Shown: positions 35,647 to 45,274, counted from the stretch's first letter. The stretch: 64,000 nucleotides of DNA from Lentibacillus daqui (GCF_027186265.1 NZ_CP114176.1:1798001-1862000); one strand, 5' to 3'. A program made the numbers and translations. Notes: generated by a model not told the origin, from the letters alone.

Positions 35647-36047
35647 TACGTGGTGTACGTGGAGCAACGACTATCGAGGAAAATAATGAACAAGAGATTG
35701 TAACCAATACAAAAGAATTAGTCGAGGAAATGGTAGATAGCAATGGAATAAAACCCGAGGATATTTCCCATGTCTTCATTTCCGTAACCAGTGATGTAAC
35801 TGCTGCTTTTCCGGCAAAATCACTTCGGCAAATTCCGGGATGGGTATATGTACCAGTGATGTGTATGCAAGAAATTGAAGTCCCAGGAAGTCTCACGCGT
35901 TGTATCCGGGTGATGATGGTCACGAATACAACCATGGATCAGCGGGAAGTACAGCATGTATTCCTTCATGGGGCAAAACAACTACGTCCGGATTTAATTG
36001 GAGAGGAAGGTAATGAAGCAAATGTACGGAAAACAAATATTAACTGA
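35643..36047 (+). CDS. aroH: Monofunctional chorismate mutase AroH
   Basis: The 134-residue enzyme is of the B. subtilis AroH trimer type: MIRGVRGATTIEENNEQEI, with Arg7 and later Arg90-type residues, FPAKSLRQIPGWVYVP and the end VFLHGAKQLRPDL. It rearranges chorismate to prephenate. The last dozen codons overlap the start of hisC. The start overlaps the aroB stop by four bases. Confidence 0.96.
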   Translation: MIRGVRGATTIEENNEQEIVTNTKELVEEMVDSNGIKPEDISHVFISVTSDVTAAFPAKSLRQIPGWVYVPVMCMQEIEVPGSLTRCIRVMMVTNTTMDQREVQHVFLHGAKQLRPDLIGEEGNEANVRKTNIN

Positions 36048-37113
36048 AATGGCACCATATAAACAAGGCAAACAAATGGATGAGGTAAAGGCTGAATACG
36101 GATTATCCAAGATTGTAAAACTGGCATCAAATGAGAATCCATTTGGTTATTCACCAAGACTAAGGGAACAATTACCATCAATACTAAACGAATTTGAATT
36201 TTATCCGGATGGACACGCGCAAGCTCTACGGACTAAATTAGCGGAAAAGTTGGCTGTCCCTGAAGATCAGTTGGTTTTCGGCAGCGGAACAGATGAACTG
36301 ATACAGATTATTTGCCGAACATTTTTGTATCCTGGTGTAAACACAGTGATGGCCACCCCGACCTTTGGGCAATATAAACATCACGCACTTGTTGAGGGGG
36401 CTGATGTAAAGGAAATCCCAACCGTAAATGGCTATCATGATCTACCGGCAATGATGAAGGCAATAGACAAACAAACAAAAGTAGTATGGCTATGTTCACC
36501 TAATAATCCAACAGGAAGTCTGATTCCCAAGAATGAACTTATTGCATTTCTGGATCAATGTCCTGAAGATGTCCTGGTGATACTGGATGAGGCATATTAC
36601 GAATATATTGCTTCTGATCACCGATATCATACCATCGACGCCATTCGTACACATAAGAATCTATTATTATTAAGAACATTTTCCAAGGCATATGGGCTGG
36701 CAGGCTTACGTGTAGGTTATGGAATTGGCGATGAAGAACTGATTGCTAAATTAAATATTGTCAGGGGCCCATTTAACACTTCATCTCTCGCACAAAAAGC
36801 AGCAATCATTGCGATTGGGGATCAAAATTTTATTGAAGAAACCAATCAGCGAAATTACAAAATCAAAGACGACTTTCAACGCTTCTTAGATAATCTTGGC
36901 TGGTCTTATGATGATTCACAAACCAATTTTCTGCTCGTTAAGCTGCCGGTCGCAGGAACTGAATTATACGATTATTTATTGAAACGAGGGTATATTATTA
37001 GACCCGGGGAGGCACTTGGCTGTCCAAATACAGCTCGTATCACGATTGGCAATGAACAGGATATGAAAGAATTACAAACGATACTAACAGACTTTGCAAA
37101 GTTGAGGGATTGA
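36013..37113 (+). CDS. hisC: Histidinol-phosphate aminotransferase
   Basis: The 366-residue PLP enzyme has the conserved KLASNENPFG region, the SPNNPTG loop and the PLP lysine in RTFSKAYGLAGLRVGYG. In Bacillus HisC acts in both histidine synthesis and the transamination of phenylpyruvate and hydroxyphenylpyruvate, which explains its place between chorismate mutase and TyrA. ATG 36013 follows GGAGAGGAAGG; it overlaps aroH by 35 bases. In B. subtilis the trpEDCFBA genes lie between aroH and hisC; here there is no space for them. Confidence 0.94.
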   Translation: MKQMYGKQILTEMAPYKQGKQMDEVKAEYGLSKIVKLASNENPFGYSPRLREQLPSILNEFEFYPDGHAQALRTKLAEKLAVPEDQLVFGSGTDELIQIICRTFLYPGVNTVMATPTFGQYKHHALVEGADVKEIPTVNGYHDLPAMMKAIDKQTKVVWLCSPNNPTGSLIPKNELIAFLDQCPEDVLVILDEAYYEYIASDHRYHTIDAIRTHKNLLLLRTFSKAYGLAGLRVGYGIGDEELIAKLNIVRGPFNTSSLAQKAAIIAIGDQNFIEETNQRNYKIKDDFQRFLDNLGWSYDDSQTNFLLVKLPVAGTELYDYLLKRGYIIRPGEALGCPNTARITIGNEQDMKELQTILTDFAKLRD

Positions 37114-37114
37114 C

Positions 37115-38221
37115 ATGGCAAAACAAACAATATTTGTCATTGGGCTTGGGCTGATTGGTGGATCACTGGCAAAGGCAATTGCGGAAACGAACAATTGCTA
37201 TATCATTGGCTATGATACGAACCCCAAGACGATTGAATTTGCCCAAATGAGCGGAATCATTGATGAATCGAGCTTATCGATTACTGAGTCAGTAAAAAAA
37301 GCAGACGTTGTTATTTTTGGGACACCGATTTCGGATACCATTGCCTTGATGCAGCAAATTGATGAGGTGCCGCTCGATCATCCCGTTATTATGACGGATG
37401 TTTGCTCTGTGAAGAGTTCCGTCATGTTGGCAGCCAAACAATTAAAGAATCCCAATATTACATTCATCGGTGGTCACCCAATGGCAGGTTCACACAAAAA
37501 GGGTATCATGGCAGCGAAAACCTATTTATTCGAAAATGCGATCTATGTGCTGTCACCATTGGACGAGCAATCAATTGCACAGGTAGAGACGCTGAAGGAA
37601 TTATTAAAGGGCACAAGAAGTAATTTTGTTATTTTGCATCCTGATGCGCATGATGAAATGACCGGAGTAATCTCCCATTTCCCTCATTTGATTGCCTCAT
37701 CTCTGGTTCATCAGGCCAAAAAATGGGAGCATACCCATACATTTATTCCCAAGCTTGCGGCCGGGGGATTTCGTGATATAACACGGATCGCCTCAAGCAA
37801 TCCGGAAATGTGGCAGGATATTTTTTACCATAACCGGGAGAAAATGTCCCAGTTATTGTCAGATTGGATCGCTGAAATGACGGAATTAAAGCAGCTGATC
37901 GACCAGAATCAACATGTACAAATGACTGGTTATCTTAAACAGGCAAAGGAATACCGGGACGGTTTAGGAAAAGATGATAAAGGTGCAATTCCGGCATTTC
38001 ACGATTTGTATGTAGATATTCCCGACCAAAGCGGCGCTGTCGCTTCCGTGATGCAAATCCTAGCTGCCAAAGAAATCAGCATAAAAAATATTGAAATCCT
38101 GGAAATACGGGATGAAAGCATCACCGGTATCTTACGCCTAAGCTTTCCGACTGAGGCATTCCAATTGGCAGGTAGCCAGATTTTACAAAAAAAGGGATAT
38201 GAAGTCATCATGGATAATTGA
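37115..38221 (+). CDS. tyrA: Prephenate dehydrogenase with ACT domain
   Basis: The 368-residue enzyme oxidises prephenate to 4-hydroxyphenylpyruvate. The NAD motif is GLGLIGGSLAKAI, with GGHPMAGSHKKG and the catalytic His region FIGGHPMAG. From about residue 295 a C-terminal ACT domain (YVDIPDQSGAVASVMQILAA) suggests feedback inhibition by tyrosine. The start is one base after the hisC stop. Confidence 0.95.
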   Translation: MAKQTIFVIGLGLIGGSLAKAIAETNNCYIIGYDTNPKTIEFAQMSGIIDESSLSITESVKKADVVIFGTPISDTIALMQQIDEVPLDHPVIMTDVCSVKSSVMLAAKQLKNPNITFIGGHPMAGSHKKGIMAAKTYLFENAIYVLSPLDEQSIAQVETLKELLKGTRSNFVILHPDAHDEMTGVISHFPHLIASSLVHQAKKWEHTHTFIPKLAAGGFRDITRIASSNPEMWQDIFYHNREKMSQLLSDWIAEMTELKQLIDQNQHVQMTGYLKQAKEYRDGLGKDDKGAIPAFHDLYVDIPDQSGAVASVMQILAAKEISIKNIEILEIRDESITGILRLSFPTEAFQLAGSQILQKKGYEVIMDN

Positions 38222-38315
38222 GTAGATGTTCGTCATAGCTCCACTAAGGTGATGATATTACATAGGGAACGTGTTCATTGCCTATAATTTGTAAAGAACA
38301 AAAGGAAGTGGTTGA

Positions 38316-39605
38316 ATGAGTGTTAAAGAGCTGACGCCGAGTCACAAATCACTGACCGGTGTATTAGAAGTCCCGGGGGATAAATCAATTTCACATCGGT
38401 CTGTTATACTCGGGTCCATGGCAAATGGAACCACGACCGTCAGAAACTTTCTGGATGGTGAAGATTGTTTGCGGACAGTTGCCATTTTTAAAGCTTTGGG
38501 TGTAACCATTGAGAAACATCATACCACCCTTACGATTCATGGGAAAGGAACACAAAACTTAATGGAACCCGTTGTACCACTTTATTTTGGCAATTCCGGA
38601 ACAACTGCCCGTCTAATGATCGGGGTGCTGTCAGGACTCAGGTTTTTCTCCACTGTTTATGGTGATCCATATTTAACGAAACGGCCAATGGATCGGGTGA
38701 TTATACCTGCCCAACAAATGGGAGCAGTGTTTGATGGACGAAAGGGTGGAACATTTTTACCTTTATCGATCAGGGGCGGGGAACTTACCGGAATACGTTA
38801 TACGCTTCCTGTCAAAAGTGCCCAGGTAAAATCATCTGTACTGCTTGCAGGGCTATTGGCTGAAGGGGAAACCACTGTAATTGAACAGACTCCGACAAGA
38901 AACCATACCGAAAACATGCTTGGTGCGTTCGGTGCGAATGTAGAACAACAGGACGGAGAAATCACCCTGGCTGGGAAACAGAAGTTAACCGCAACCGATG
39001 TTTTTGTGCCTGGTGATATATCATCTGCTGCATTCTTTTTTGCGGCTGCTGCTATTGTAAAGGGAAGTCAATTAACCATTAAAAACGTTGGACTTAATTC
39101 GACACGAACCGGAATTCTTGATGTCATGCAGCAAATGGGGGCTGCAGTCGAAATAAGTAATGAGCAAACTATTAGCGGCGAACAGATGGGTGATGTTACA
39201 ATTTCCTATAGCAATTTAAAAAGCACGGTCATTGAAGGAGAAATTATTCCACGGTTAATTGATGAAATACCGATTATTGCGTTGCTGGCAACCCAAGCCA
39301 AAGGAAAAACCATTATCAGGGATGCTGCTGAATTAAGATTGAAGGAAACGGATCGGATAGCTGCGATTGTTGAAGTGTTAACCACTTTAGGTGCACAAAT
39401 CGAGGCGACGGACGATGGCATGATTATTCACGGCAAGTCAATATTACATGGTGGAAAAGTACGATCTTTTCATGACCACCGAATCGCTATGATGGCGTCA
39501 ATTGGTTCGCTTATAGCAACAGATCGTGTATACTTGGATGATGATTCTTGTATAGCTATTTCCTACCCGGATTTCTTCACTGATCTGGCTACGGTTTTAA
39601 ATTAA
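38316..39605 (+). CDS. aroA: 3-phosphoshikimate 1-carboxyvinyltransferase (EPSP synthase)
   Basis: The 429-residue enzyme joins shikimate 3-phosphate and PEP (AroE in B. subtilis). It has the N-terminal GDKSISHRSVILGSMANG, the phosphate-binding LYFGNSGTTARLMIGVLSG and RLKETDRIAAI. The family class, with NSGTTAR rather than NAGTA, is typical of Bacillus enzymes. AAAGGAAGTGG precedes the ATG, and a terminator follows. Confidence 0.95.
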   Translation: MSVKELTPSHKSLTGVLEVPGDKSISHRSVILGSMANGTTTVRNFLDGEDCLRTVAIFKALGVTIEKHHTTLTIHGKGTQNLMEPVVPLYFGNSGTTARLMIGVLSGLRFFSTVYGDPYLTKRPMDRVIIPAQQMGAVFDGRKGGTFLPLSIRGGELTGIRYTLPVKSAQVKSSVLLAGLLAEGETTVIEQTPTRNHTENMLGAFGANVEQQDGEITLAGKQKLTATDVFVPGDISSAAFFFAAAAIVKGSQLTIKNVGLNSTRTGILDVMQQMGAAVEISNEQTISGEQMGDVTISYSNLKSTVIEGEIIPRLIDEIPIIALLATQAKGKTIIRDAAELRLKETDRIAAIVEVLTTLGAQIEATDDGMIIHGKSILHGGKVRSFHDHRIAMMASIGSLIATDRVYLDDDSCIAISYPDFFTDLATVLN

Positions 39606-39614
39606 TCTTAAACG

Positions 39615-39644
39615 AAAGAATCCGCTTCATGGTGGATTCTTTTT
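39615..39644 (+). terminator. Terminator of the aro operon
   Basis: AAAGAATCC/GGATTCTTT around a 10-base loop, followed by TT. Confidence 0.8.
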
Positions 39645-39668
39645 CAACTATGGAAAGGATGTACCAGC

Positions 39669-40931
39669 TTGGAAACGATTATGGAAGCAGTTCACTTGAT
39701 GGAAAGTAAGAAAAGCGATGAAGCAATTGCTTTATTAGAAGATTATTTGCCAGTGGCTGATGAAGAAGAGCGCTTTACGATAGCAGAACTATTTGTCCAA
39801 TGGGGTTTTCTGCAGGAAGCAAGCCAGATCTTGGAGGAGCTGCTGCAACAATACCCACATGAAGGTGAAATCAAGGTTATGTTGGCCGATATTTATATTG
39901 AGCTTGAAGCCGATGAAAAGGCGATTGAATTGTTAAATAATATTCATGAAACGGATGAATCTTATTTAGAGGCATTGATTCAACTTGCTGATTTGTATCA
40001 GGCACAGGGATTGTTCGAGGTAGCGGAACAAAAACTGCTTACTGCTAAACAATTAAATCCAACCGAACCGATTATTGATTTTGCTTTGGGTGAATTATTG
40101 TTTTCTACCGGTGATTATCTGAAGGCGATCACGTATTATCAAAAAGTGATCGGGGTAACAAAGGAAGTTGCAAATGTATCTGTCCCCGGTCGTTTGGCTG
40201 AGAGCTATGCAGCAATCGGGGAATATGAAGAAGCGTTGAAAATTTATCAGGATGTCGAACATGAAGATTCGGACACCTTATTTAAGTATGGATTAACCGC
40301 ACACCAAGCAGGAAGAAGCGATATTGCGATAAAGGCATGGGAACATGTCGTTGAAATCGATCCGTATTACCACACTGTTTATTATCAATTAGCTAAAGCT
40401 TACGAAGAGGAAGAACTACCCAACGAAGCATACACCACAGCGAAAAAAGGGCTGCAGGTTGATGAGTTTAATAAGGAACTGTTTTTCTATGCAGGCACAT
40501 TGGCGCATCAACTAAATGAAAATACTGATAGTGAAAAATGGATGCGGCAAGCAATTGCTTTGGATCCTGATTATAAAGAAGCGATCCTGTCATTGATTGA
40601 AATTTTTAAAGAAAAAAATCAGTATGCCGATATCATTGATTTGATTGAGGAAGTGAAAACAACCGGTGCGAATGACCCGCTATATGAGTGGGAGCTGGCA
40701 AGAGCCTACAATGAAACAGAATCATATAAAAATGCATTAAACCATTATCAAGAAGCATATAATAGCCTTAATAAAGATAGTGAATTTTTAAAAGAATATG
40801 CGTACTTTTTGACCGAAGAGGGGAGGATAGCTGAAGCACTGCCAATTTTTCGGGCGTATTTACAGTATCAGCCTGAAGATTATGAGGTAGAGGAATTTTA
40901 TAATCGGCTGGATGAAGAAACAGACAGATGA
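39669..40931 (+). CDS. ypiA: Tetratricopeptide-repeat protein YpiA
   Basis: The 420-residue acidic protein consists of consecutive 34-residue TPR-like units from about residue 1 to 415 (for example AEQKLLTAKQLNPTEPIIDF, AYTTAKKGLQVDEFNKELFF, EKWMRQAIALDPDYKEAILS). It is likely a cytosolic interaction scaffold; the partner is unknown. TTG 39669 is preceded by GGAAAGGATG. It is in the ypiA slot after aroA. Confidence 0.85.
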   Translation: METIMEAVHLMESKKSDEAIALLEDYLPVADEEERFTIAELFVQWGFLQEASQILEELLQQYPHEGEIKVMLADIYIELEADEKAIELLNNIHETDESYLEALIQLADLYQAQGLFEVAEQKLLTAKQLNPTEPIIDFALGELLFSTGDYLKAITYYQKVIGVTKEVANVSVPGRLAESYAAIGEYEEALKIYQDVEHEDSDTLFKYGLTAHQAGRSDIAIKAWEHVVEIDPYYHTVYYQLAKAYEEEELPNEAYTTAKKGLQVDEFNKELFFYAGTLAHQLNENTDSEKWMRQAIALDPDYKEAILSLIEIFKEKNQYADIIDLIEEVKTTGANDPLYEWELARAYNETESYKNALNHYQEAYNSLNKDSEFLKEYAYFLTEEGRIAEALPIFRAYLQYQPEDYEVEEFYNRLDEETDR

Positions 40932-40977
40932 CAGATAATTAACTTTTTATACTAGAATAGTGAAGGAGGTAAATGAT

Positions 40978-41553
40978 ATGCAAACTCCTATTTCCGTACA
41001 AGATAAAAAGGAATTTATTCAATGGTTTTTAAATAATTATCAATTAAAAAAGCGTGAAAGTGTCTGGATTCTTAACTATTTGATCAACCATGAAGAGATA
41101 TTGGCCAATGCTCACTTTATTAGGGAAGCGAGATTTTGCCCAAGGGCGATAATCATGAGTAGTCATTGCTCAAACGAAGTACCGTTTCGCTTTTACAAAA
41201 GTCAATTGGTAACAACCGATGCCGAAAAATCATTCCACGATATCCGTTTGAATCAGAAAGAGCCTTTATATATTCAATTAAATTTCCGTGATGCCAAGCA
41301 AAATGCATTATATGTAGCTATTTTAGAGGATAATCCGTTTGTCCCCGAAGATTATTTTATTACAAACAAGGATCGGGAATACGCGAAACGGCTATTGGAT
41401 AAAGTTATCTACGATTATCAGCGAAATGCATTACAAACGGAAATTGATCAGGCACTTGATGAGAAAGACCAGCAAAAATTCACAGAGTTGGTGAAACGGT
41501 TACATAATCTGGAAAGAAAAAACCCCTTTCAACCTAAATTGCTGAGGCAATAG
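40978..41553 (+). CDS. ypiB: UPF0302 protein YpiB
   Basis: The 191-residue soluble protein matches the UPF0302 (YpiB) family: QDKKEFIQWFLNNYQLKKRESVWILNYL at the N-terminus and a C-terminal acidic/basic helix (ALDEKDQQKFTELVKRL) as in IDEAL-domain proteins. Function unknown. ATG 40978 lies seven bases after AAGGAGG; the upstream GTG 40960 is inside that region. Confidence 0.87.
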   Translation: MQTPISVQDKKEFIQWFLNNYQLKKRESVWILNYLINHEEILANAHFIREARFCPRAIIMSSHCSNEVPFRFYKSQLVTTDAEKSFHDIRLNQKEPLYIQLNFRDAKQNALYVAILEDNPFVPEDYFITNKDREYAKRLLDKVIYDYQRNALQTEIDQALDEKDQQKFTELVKRLHNLERKNPFQPKLLRQ

Positions 41554-41656
41554 GTTGATTTTTTTTGCCTTGATAGATAAGATTTAGGTTAAGCGTAATT
41601 ATTTCGCTTATATTTTTTATTTTTTTGTAAAACATAGAAGGAGAGGCAGGATTCAT

Positions 41657-42118
41657 ATGCAATGGAGTAAACCGGACTTACAACAATACATAAAGGCTAA
41701 GGAATATGTTGATACTTTAATTATTCCATTACTTCCGTTTCAGTTATCCCGCGATGAAAACCTGGAGAAAGATGCTTTTCGAGGGGATGTGCTGAATATT
41801 TTCACAAATGCAATTGAAAAGGAATTGACCGGTAGAGTATTATTAAGTCCAAACTATGTCTATTTGAATGAAAAAGACATGGATGCCGAAATCAAACGAT
41901 TGAATCTGTGGGTCGAGAATGGTCTGAAACAACCGTTTGCGCATGTTTTTTTTGTAACGTTTGATTCAAAATGGAAAAGGCATGAGCGTGAACTAAATGG
42001 AACACTTATCTGGCTTGCAGGGATTCAAACCGGAGACATTCATTCCAAAGAAATGCAGGCCTTTATCAAAGAACAAGTGAATCAAATCGGGGAACTAATA
42101 CAATCTTATTGGGTATAA
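41657..42118 (+). CDS. ypiF: DUF2487 protein YpiF
   Basis: The 153-residue soluble protein stands in the ypiF slot between ypiB and qcrA. It opens MQWSKPDLQQYIKAKEYVDT and has no recognised catalytic motif. Some transcripts in B. subtilis join ypiF to qcrABC. AGGAGAGGCAGG precedes the ATG. Function unknown. Confidence 0.83.
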   Translation: MQWSKPDLQQYIKAKEYVDTLIIPLLPFQLSRDENLEKDAFRGDVLNIFTNAIEKELTGRVLLSPNYVYLNEKDMDAEIKRLNLWVENGLKQPFAHVFFVTFDSKWKRHERELNGTLIWLAGIQTGDIHSKEMQAFIKEQVNQIGELIQSYWV

Positions 42119-42244
42119 TACGAAACTTTTATAACAACAGGGATTATTTATTGACCGGACAAACAGTTTGCGCTATCATGGTAGTGTCCTAGTAATCTGA
42201 TTAAATCATTATGTCCGTGAAAAACGAATAGAGGGGGGAAAATC

Positions 42245-42757
42245 ATGAGTGAGAAAAAGCAACAGGTATCCCGTCGGCAATTTCTTAATTATACGCTTAC
42301 AGGCGTAGGTGGTTTTATGGCAGCAGGTATGCTTGCTCCGATGTTACGAATGGCAGTTGATCCTGTCTTGCAGCCAACTACAAAAGGTGAGATGGTAAAT
42401 GTCGGTATGTCTGTCGATGATCTTACCGATGAACCTCAACGTGTCGATTGGAAAATTGATCAGGTTGACGGATGGTATGAATCAGAAGTTGAGAAGGCAG
42501 CTTGGGTTTATAAGGATGATAACGGTGATGTTGTCGCACTTTCCCCAATTTGTAAGCACCTTGGCTGTTTTGTTTCCTGGGAAGGCAGTGATGACTTTCC
42601 CAACCAATTTTATTGTCCATGTCACGGGGGGCGCTATTACAAAAATGGTGTAAACGTTCCACATACACCACCAACTGCTCCGCTTGATGCTTATGAAACG
42701 AAGGTAAAAGATGGAATGTTGTTCCTTGGAGAAGCAAAACCACGAGGGGGGGCGTAA
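42245..42757 (+). CDS. qcrA: Menaquinol:cytochrome c reductase Rieske subunit
   Basis: The 170-residue protein has a twin-arginine-like N-terminus (SRRQFLNYTLTGVGGFMAAG) that also acts as membrane anchor, and the Rieske [2Fe-2S] boxes CKHLGC (about 101-106) and CPCHGG (about 121-126). It accepts electrons from menaquinol. AGGGGGGAAA precedes the ATG. It begins the three-gene qcr operon. Confidence 0.96.
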   Translation: MSEKKQQVSRRQFLNYTLTGVGGFMAAGMLAPMLRMAVDPVLQPTTKGEMVNVGMSVDDLTDEPQRVDWKIDQVDGWYESEVEKAAWVYKDDNGDVVALSPICKHLGCFVSWEGSDDFPNQFYCPCHGGRYYKNGVNVPHTPPTAPLDAYETKVKDGMLFLGEAKPRGGA

Positions 42758-42763
42758 TAAATT

Positions 42764-43438
42764 ATGCTGCAGAAAATGTATGATTGGATTGATGAACGCG
42801 TTGATATTACGCCTTTATGGCGCGATATTGCGGATCACGAAGTACCGGAACACGTTAACCCCGCGCATCATTTTTCCGCGTTTGTGTATTGCTTTGGGGG
42901 CTTGACATTCTTCGTAACAGTAATACAAATACTTTCCGGTATGTTTTTAACAATGTACTATGTTCCAGATATCGAAAATGCATGGAAATCTGTTTATTAC
43001 CTGCAAACAGAGGTTGCACATGGGCAAATTGTCAGAGGCATGCACCACTGGGGCGCAAGCGTTGTAATTGTAATGCTATTCTTACATACTTTGCGCGTAT
43101 TCTTTCAAGGCGCATATAAAAAACCGCGTGAACTTAATTGGATGGTCGGAGTACTACTTTTCTTCTGTATCCTTGGACTGGGTTTCACGGGTTATCTGTT
43201 GCCATGGGATAACAAAGCATATTTCGCAACACAGGTTGGACTTGAAATTGCCGAACAGGTACCATTTATTGGGGAATGGATTAAGATTCTGTTATCCGGT
43301 GATGCGAGCATTGTCGGTGCGCAGACATTGACACGATTCTTCGCAATTCATGTGTTCTTCTTGCCGGGAGCGTTGTTTGCTTTAATGGCTGTTCACTTTT
43401 TATTAATCCGTAAACAAGGAATTTCCGGACCACTATAA
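42764..43438 (+). CDS. qcrB: Menaquinol:cytochrome c reductase cytochrome b subunit
   Basis: The 224-residue protein is of the cytochrome b6 type, with four membrane segments and the haem histidines in RGMHHWGASVVIV and AIHVFFLPGALFALMAVHF. The cysteine in FVYCFGGLTF corresponds to the residue that binds an extra haem in cytochrome b6 and Bacillus QcrB. It lies six bases after qcrA. Confidence 0.96.
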   Translation: MLQKMYDWIDERVDITPLWRDIADHEVPEHVNPAHHFSAFVYCFGGLTFFVTVIQILSGMFLTMYYVPDIENAWKSVYYLQTEVAHGQIVRGMHHWGASVVIVMLFLHTLRVFFQGAYKKPRELNWMVGVLLFFCILGLGFTGYLLPWDNKAYFATQVGLEIAEQVPFIGEWIKILLSGDASIVGAQTLTRFFAIHVFFLPGALFALMAVHFLLIRKQGISGPL

Positions 43439-43456
43439 AAAAAGGAGGGGGAAGCT

Positions 43457-44233
43457 GTGCACAAGGGTAAAGGAATGAAATTTGTCGGTGATTCACGGAT
43501 TTCTGCCGATACAAAACCAAATATTCCAAAAGACTATTCAGAGTATCCTGGAAGAACAGAAGCTTTTTGGCCCAACTTTTTATTGAAAGAATGGTTAGTT
43601 GGTGCTGTATTCCTGGTTGGATTTCTCTGTTTGACTATCGCGCATCCATCACCGCTGGAAGGGATGGCTGATCCGACAAACGCAGGATATATACCATTGC
43701 CAGACTGGTATTTCTTATTTTTATACGAATTGCTAAAATATGACTTTGCAAGTGGACCGTATATCCTAATTGGTCTTCTTGTTATTCCAGGTCTTGCATT
43801 TGGAAGTCTGTTATTGGCACCGTTTTTGGACAGGGGCCCGGGCAGGAGACCACATCAACGGCCAGTTGCTGTCGGAATGATGTTACTTGCAGTTGCATCT
43901 GTCATTTGGCTTACTTATGAATCAGCTTCAGGTGTTGACTGGGAAGCACGTGCGGAGAATAATAAACCGGAGCCAGTAGCAGATGTTGAGATTGATGAAG
44001 ATGACCCTGGTTTTGAAGTATTCAAAAATAATTGTGCATCCTGTCATGGTGACGATTTACAAGGTGGAGGGTCAGCACCTTCCTTAATTGGTATTGATCA
44101 CTCAAAAGAGGAAATTGAGAAAATTGCTCAGGAAGGAACGGGCGACATGCCTCCAGGTGTGTTCAATGGTTCCGATAAAGAATTAGATCAACTGGCGGAC
44201 TTTATCGTTTCTGTTAATGAAGATGCGAAATGA
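43457..44233 (+). CDS. qcrC: Menaquinol:cytochrome c reductase fused subunit IV-cytochrome c
   Basis: The 258-residue protein is the Bacillus-type fusion: three membrane segments resembling cytochrome b6f subunit IV (LPDWYFLFLYELLKYD is the Q-site PEWY-like motif) and a C-terminal cytochrome c domain with CASCHG and the Met ligand in GDMPPG. Haem attachment would depend on ResB/ResC at the start of this window. GTG 43457 follows AAAGGAGGGG. Confidence 0.96.
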   Translation: MHKGKGMKFVGDSRISADTKPNIPKDYSEYPGRTEAFWPNFLLKEWLVGAVFLVGFLCLTIAHPSPLEGMADPTNAGYIPLPDWYFLFLYELLKYDFASGPYILIGLLVIPGLAFGSLLLAPFLDRGPGRRPHQRPVAVGMMLLAVASVIWLTYESASGVDWEARAENNKPEPVADVEIDEDDPGFEVFKNNCASCHGDDLQGGGSAPSLIGIDHSKEEIEKIAQEGTGDMPPGVFNGSDKELDQLADFIVSVNEDAK

Positions 44234-44250
44234 CCGTTATCGGTTTGATG

Positions 44251-44294
44251 AAGACACCTTTGCCATATCAAATGGTGAGGGTGTCTTTTTCTTT
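44251..44294 (+). terminator. Terminator of qcrABC
   Basis: AAGACACC/GGTGTCTT with inner CCAT/ATGG, followed by TTTCTTTCTT. Confidence 0.8.
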
Positions 44295-44359
44295 CTTTAA
44301 ATGATGTGGGGATACATTTGCACATCATTGCTTTTATTTTGCAGTGGAAAGGATTACAA

Positions 44360-44941
44360 ATGGTAATGGTAAGGTACATATTACAAGACAGGAAATTCAT
44401 CCTCTTTTTATTTATTGTTAATCTGTTGGGAACGATTTATGGATATATTTGGTATAAAACACAGTTAGCTATCACACCACCCATTTTTCTAATATTTGTC
44501 CCAGATAGCCCTACTGCCAGTTTGTTTTTTACCATTGTCCTTTTTTTCTTTTTGTTTCGAAAAAACGCCCCGTACATGGAAGCGTTAGCAATGGTTACAC
44601 TATTCAAATATGGGATATGGGCAGTAGTAATGAATCTTTTAACTCTTTTTATCGACGGAAGTTTAAGTTGGCAGGGCTATATGCTGATTGCATCACATGG
44701 AGCGATGGCTATTCAGGGTTTGTTATATGCTCCTTTTTATCGGATAAAACTGCGTCATTTAACCGTCGCTTCCATTTGGACGTTGCATAATGATATTATT
44801 GATTATGTATTTGGTATGATGCCCATGTATGGGTCGTTGATGGTCTATATGAAAGAAATCGGCTATTTTACCTTTTGGCTTAGTATTTTATCTATTTTGC
44901 TTGCATATTGGCTAACACTTGGAAAACAATCAGAAAGGTAG
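44360..44941 (+). CDS. ypjA: DUF1405 membrane protein YpjA
   Basis: The 193-residue protein has about five or six membrane segments and sits in the ypjA slot. I chose ATG 44360, seven bases after GGAAAGGATT; the upstream reading to 44306 would add 18 residues across the ribosome-binding site. Conserved histidines in the loops (ASHGAMAIQG, WTLHNDIIDY) are noticeable. Function unknown. Confidence 0.83.
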   Translation: MVMVRYILQDRKFILFLFIVNLLGTIYGYIWYKTQLAITPPIFLIFVPDSPTASLFFTIVLFFFLFRKNAPYMEALAMVTLFKYGIWAVVMNLLTLFIDGSLSWQGYMLIASHGAMAIQGLLYAPFYRIKLRHLTVASIWTLHNDIIDYVFGMMPMYGSLMVYMKEIGYFTFWLSILSILLAYWLTLGKQSER

Positions 44942-45013
44942 GATAATTGTCCGTTATAAATATAATTACCCGCGCATACATTGATAATAGAAGATGTATG
45001 TGGGGTGATCACA

Positions 45014-45274
45014 ATGAAACATCCGCAATTGATTAGCAAGCTGTTTTTTTTCGGCCTTGTTATTTCATCAATTTGGATGTATATACCAGACAACACGAAT
45101 GCATTGCCGTTACATACGAACCCAGCCGTCAGGGCAACAAATGATATGAGTTTGTTTTACTGGTTTGTCGCAATTATTGGGGGGCTAATTGCGATCACAT
45201 TGACGTATGTAAGTTACAGGAAATATAAAGGGGAACAGAAGAAAAGAGAGAAGGATAAAGAACAAAACAGTTGA
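45014..45274 (+). CDS. ypjB: Short YpjB-like sporulation protein
   Basis: This 86-residue protein has a signal peptide (about 1-30), about 20 extracytoplasmic residues, one membrane segment (LFYWFVAIIGGLIAITLTYV) and a charged tail KYKGEQKKREKDKEQ. B. subtilis YpjB in this slot is about 264 residues with the same two ends; this version would lack the extracytoplasmic middle. ATG 45014 follows GGGGTGATCAC. The YpjB link is inferred from position and the tail; it could be another small membrane protein. Confidence 0.65.
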   Translation: MKHPQLISKLFFFGLVISSIWMYIPDNTNALPLHTNPAVRATNDMSLFYWFVAIIGGLIAITLTYVSYRKYKGEQKKREKDKEQNS

